From Oryzias latipes (lineage: Eukaryota > Chordata > Actinopteri > Beloniformes > Adrianichthyidae), in NCBI RefSeq assembly GCF_002234675.1, contig NC_019868.2:1390084-1454083 (forward strand): a stretch of 64,000 nt of DNA, read 5' to 3'. Position numbers and translations under genes: made by a program. The notes beneath the pieces were generated by a model. That model searched no databases. It saw only the letters and a list, made by a program, of their open reading frames with translations, and had not been told where the DNA came from. Positions 60,705 through 64,000 of this stretch are shown piece by piece (within the stretch, counting starts at the first letter, position 1; each line of letters opens with the position of its first letter).

Positions 60705-63408
60705 ATGGGGAAGCCTCGCTTCTGGCGGTTCTTCCCTTTCCCAAAAGTGTCCAGCTGCTGTCGGAGGGGCTCTCTCTCTAAACGAGGTCTGCTCGTGGGG
60801 ATCGGATGCGCGCTTTATTGGTTTTTCCTTGTTTCACCGGCGGGACTCTCACAGGAACCCCAGCGGCGCGTAGAACCTGACCGGGACGGGACCAAACACA
60901 CTCAAGGGGGTTACATCTTAGGCACCGCAGACGTGCACGCGGGCGCGACCTTTGCGGTCCCGACTGGATCAAATGTGGTCTACATAACACTGAAACCGAG
61001 GCGCCTAAAGCCGGCTAACATTAGAGGGACAGTGCGGCCAAAACTGCAGAGGAAGGTGTGGAGAGGGAGCACAGCTGGTCCGGCGGCTGCGCACAACAGC
61101 CGCGCGCACAGAGGCATAACTCTGCGCGAGCTTACACCCGGAGCGTCTCTCCGGGGAGCAGTTGACATAATCAAGAACTTTAATGGTAACAGAGAGACAG
61201 CCAGCGTTAGCACAATTCGGGTTTATGGCCCGCGCGCACCGCCGTGGTTTAGCGCGCAGGACTTGCGGACGATGCGCTTTCTTGCAGATTCTAAAGTTTT
61301 GCGCGTCAGAGAAATTCCACGCGGAGATTCTCCGCCACTTCTGATTTTCGAGGGTGACATCAAATACCCCCCAAGCGACCAAACCCCCCGAGACAGAGCG
61401 TGTGAGGGGCAGTGTGGACTCATCCGCAGCCCCGTGGACAACACGGAGGTGTTCGCCTTCCACCTGGACAGGGTGCTGGGGCTCAACAGGACCCTGCCCG
61501 CCGTCAGCAGGAAGTTTGGCTTCCTCCACGGTAGGTCATAAGGTCATGTCCTTCTGTGAGGGAGGGGATAAACGTGGTTACGTGTCTGCATTGGTATACA
61601 GATTTTTATCATCCATCCATCCATCCATCCATCATAAATATAATACAATTTTGGATTTGATTATTGTGCTAGTGTTTTTAACATTTATTGCATAACAATT
61701 TAGACACATTGCAGAATAGGTTATTATAAAACTTTGCTGCTTTCTTTTTTGGATTTAGCACCTCTGATTCACAGCCTGATTGAAATCTGTCTCAACTTCA
61801 TAAAACCAAGTGAATAATTGCCATCATAGGTCTGCATATTAACGCCCATTCTTCTGTTTAAAGTGGCGGCTGGCCTCTTCCCTCTGCTTCTGCTCTTCCT
61901 TTCATCAGTGGGTTCTCCATCTATGAAGTGTGCCTGTTTCCATATTCATAAGAACACGGTGAAGATATTTTGCAGATTGATCTTGTCCTTCAGACATGTT
62001 GCTAGGTAACACTGACATTTTACATGGAGGACATGACATAAGTGCGATAAAAGCCTTCAAAGCTGTGCTCATGTGTGAATATGATTATGTGACGAAGCTC
62101 CTGTCATCATTTTCATGTCCTCAATAACTCAGACTGACAAAATGCCTCTCTTTAGATGATCGACCACGCCCAGTGGTGTTATGGGGCGCATTGATGCACC
62201 CAGAAGCTGTGGACCAGGTCACTGTGAGGCTGACGTGGAGGGAGTATCAGAACTCTCTGAAGGAGAAGTGTTGGTCTAAAAATGTCCGCCCAAAATCTAA
62301 TTCAGCCTGCACCACAATCTATCACCACGAATGGAGCAGACTGGCTCTGTTTGACTTCCTGCTGCAGGTAACAAACATGGCTGTGACCATGGCCTCACTT
62401 ACACCTCACCCTGCACGCTCACACCCTTTTTCACCTCTCAAGTTTATGTATTGGACCTTCAGAGAAAGTTTGGTGAACAGCTGTTGTTGCACACATGTGA
62501 CCTGCCTGCCTTCTGACTCGTTTCCTGTGTGAGAGGCCTAAACAACAAAAACAAATGCATGTCTGAAATCTTTCATTCATTACAGTAGAGTAAATCCTGT
62601 CTGGGTCATTTCAGATGCTTTTGTTTACTGAACAATACCTCTTTTTTGACTTTCAAAAAGGATCATAAAAAGAAGATTCCCTGTTAGAAATGTAACCTGT
62701 TTGCCATAACTCTTGTCAGATCCAGGTTATATGTCCTCTTAAAGCGAAGCATGTTTACCGCCTAAAGGAGACAGATATTCGAAACAAGATTATATTTTCA
62801 GTTATATGTTCAGAGGGATGTTGATATGACTGATGGACTAGATTTTGTCAGACATTGCCTTAGGTGCAGCTTCATCCTGACCAGCTCAGCCTGCGGTGTT
62901 AGTTAGAAATAACCTCCTTCACCTAATTAGAGTCTTGGAGTGGCATCTGATGTGCGGTACACTCATAGCCTCAAAGTTGTATGAATTTAGATGAAGTTTA
63001 AAAATGGTTGAGGCGCAAAGTTGTTACTCTTCTTCGCTGTGACAACTGAATGCCTATTTATCCCTGTGGTGCTCAAACATCTGTTGGAGAAGCTTGCTGA
63101 AACGTGTTGGGTTGTATGGATAAAGATTTGTTTTGAATCCACACATCTGAGCCCCGGCTTTTTGGAAACTTGTCTCTTCAGATTCACAGACGTCTGGACC
63201 AGAGCTGCTGCGGCTTCAAACCTCGGCAGGACGATGTGTGCATAAATCCCAGCCCCCATGCTGCATGCAGAGACCCAGACAACACAGAACTGGGAAACAT
63301 CGTCCACAGAAATCATGACCCCCACCATCTGGTGTTCAGCATCAACAAGGGCTGCTTTGATCGCAACGAGGACAACTTGGACTTCAGGCTAATGGAGGGA
63401 ATCAGAGA
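60705..63408 (+). CDS. gask1b: GASK1B (FAM198B) Golgi-associated kinase-like protein, first three coding exons
   Basis: Exons 60705-61530, 62156-62367 and 63182-63408 join in frame (421 codons plus two bases) with GT-AG borders; the remaining C-terminal exon(s) lie beyond the window. Type II membrane protein of the Golgi lumen, FAM198/FAM20-related kinase-like fold; activity is not well established. Basic N-terminus, then a membrane anchor at residues 28-46 (GLLVGIGCALYWFFLVSPAG). Diagnostic blocks: NVVYITLKPRRLKPANIRGT, EVFAFHLDRVLGLNRTLP, HEWSRLALFDFLLQ, RLDQSCCGFKPR, HDPHHLVFSINKG and NLDFRLMEGI. The NVVYITL and KPANIRGT blocks point to GASK1B rather than GASK1A. Start: ATG 60705; an ATG at 60690 is followed at once by a stop. 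First exon is CpG-rich. Confidence 0.95.
61531..62155 (+). other. gask1b intron 1 with (CATC)n microsatellite
   Basis: Donor gtaggt, acceptor tttag. A (CATC)n tract lies at 61608-61633. No other feature. Confidence 0.85.
62368..63181 (+). other. gask1b intron 2
   Basis: Donor gtaaca, acceptor cttcag. Unremarkable AT-rich sequence. Confidence 0.85.
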
Positions 63409-64000
63409 GTGAGTGTGGATGAAATCATTCATCTTGCCGGGTTTTTTATTTATGCAGTACAATATTTTTCCATTAGTCCATGAGGCACTTCAGTAATAAG
63501 TAATATAAATAATGGGTAGTCTTATAAACTCGTTTAAATAGGAGGGGAGGACCAATCAGGGATGTCCTGATCAGGGATTTCTTGCCTCAATCAGATTCTG
63601 AGTGATTTGATTTTAAGAATTCGCCGATACCGAGTCGTGATCCATTACATTTTAAACACATTTAAATATAATTAAATTGTTTTTAAATTGCAATGAAATT
63701 TAAATATAATTAACAAATGAACAAATGTAATAAACAGATCCAGGTTTTTCCCTGCTTTTATTTTATGAACCTTCATTTAACACTTAAAAAGAGCACTGCT
63801 GTGAAGTAGCTTGAATAATTAAGTAAAAATAGTGTCATTATCAACTAGAAATAATAGTTAACTATTAACTAGTAAAGATAGCTGATAAATATTCTGGTGG
63901 GGAAAGTTTGGTGATTGAAGCTTTAGGATCTTTAGAACTATTGAACATTTTTGATCAAATATGATTTAAATCTACATTAAAAATTCTTAAATATTAATGA
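63409..64000 (+). other. gask1b intron 3, 5' part
   Basis: Donor gtgagt. AT-rich to the window end; the next exon is not in view. Confidence 0.8.

Overview
The window reads as nuclear DNA of a ray-finned (teleost) fish. Two spliced vertebrate genes with canonical GT-AG introns sit at its right end. The rest is dominated by transposon families typical of teleosts: Ty3/gypsy chromoviruses, L1- and L2-type LINEs, a Penelope-like element, tRNA-derived SINEs, Tc1, hAT, piggyBac, PIF/Harbinger and CACTA-like DNA elements. The genus cannot be told from sequence alone. I see no rRNA, tRNA gene, CRISPR array or bacterial/phage content.

Layout. 1-5.4 kb: an internally deleted gypsy chromovirus with intact target duplications, a LINE 3' tail and a dead piggyBac transposase. 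5.4-10.3 kb: a 2.2 kb hAT-type element with an L2 fragment inside, a Tc1 relic, and an IS3EU-like DNA element with a SINE inserted in its right end. 11-16.4 kb: L1-type relic, microsatellite, SINE, and a Penelope-like relic with inverted terminal repeats and a nested piggyBac MITE. 17.5-30.8 kb: a four-layer nest on one target. An APE/RT LINE (minus) is split by an L2 LINE, which is split by a 9 kb CACTA-like element, whose gene-like intron is split by a 5.5 kb L1-type LINE with an extremely GC-rich 3' region. Three of the insertions have readable target-site duplications. 31.8-48.4 kb: a second gypsy relic with its 3' LTR, a third gypsy relic, three more piggyBac MITE copies, SINE, hAT, IS630/Tc1-like remnants, and an LTR nested inside another LTR. 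48.5-55 kb: LINE tail, SINE and a 2 kb fold-back Harbinger element.

55.1-64 kb: the only convincing host genes. On the minus strand is a complete 11-coding-exon tmem144 (multi-pass membrane carbohydrate-transporter-like protein, 375 codons). About 0.7 kb away, head to head on the plus strand, are the first three coding exons of gask1b (FAM198B, Golgi-associated kinase-like type II membrane protein), which runs off the window. The same head-to-head pair exists in human (GASK1B/TMEM144), so this is conserved vertebrate synteny with a probable shared promoter.

No new host pathway is evident. The most unusual content is architectural: the dated nest of insertions, the GC-rich L1-type 3' region, a degenerate multi-exon orphan gene carried by the CACTA-like element, and the fold-back Harbinger with a duplicated transposase start and a Myb-like ORF.
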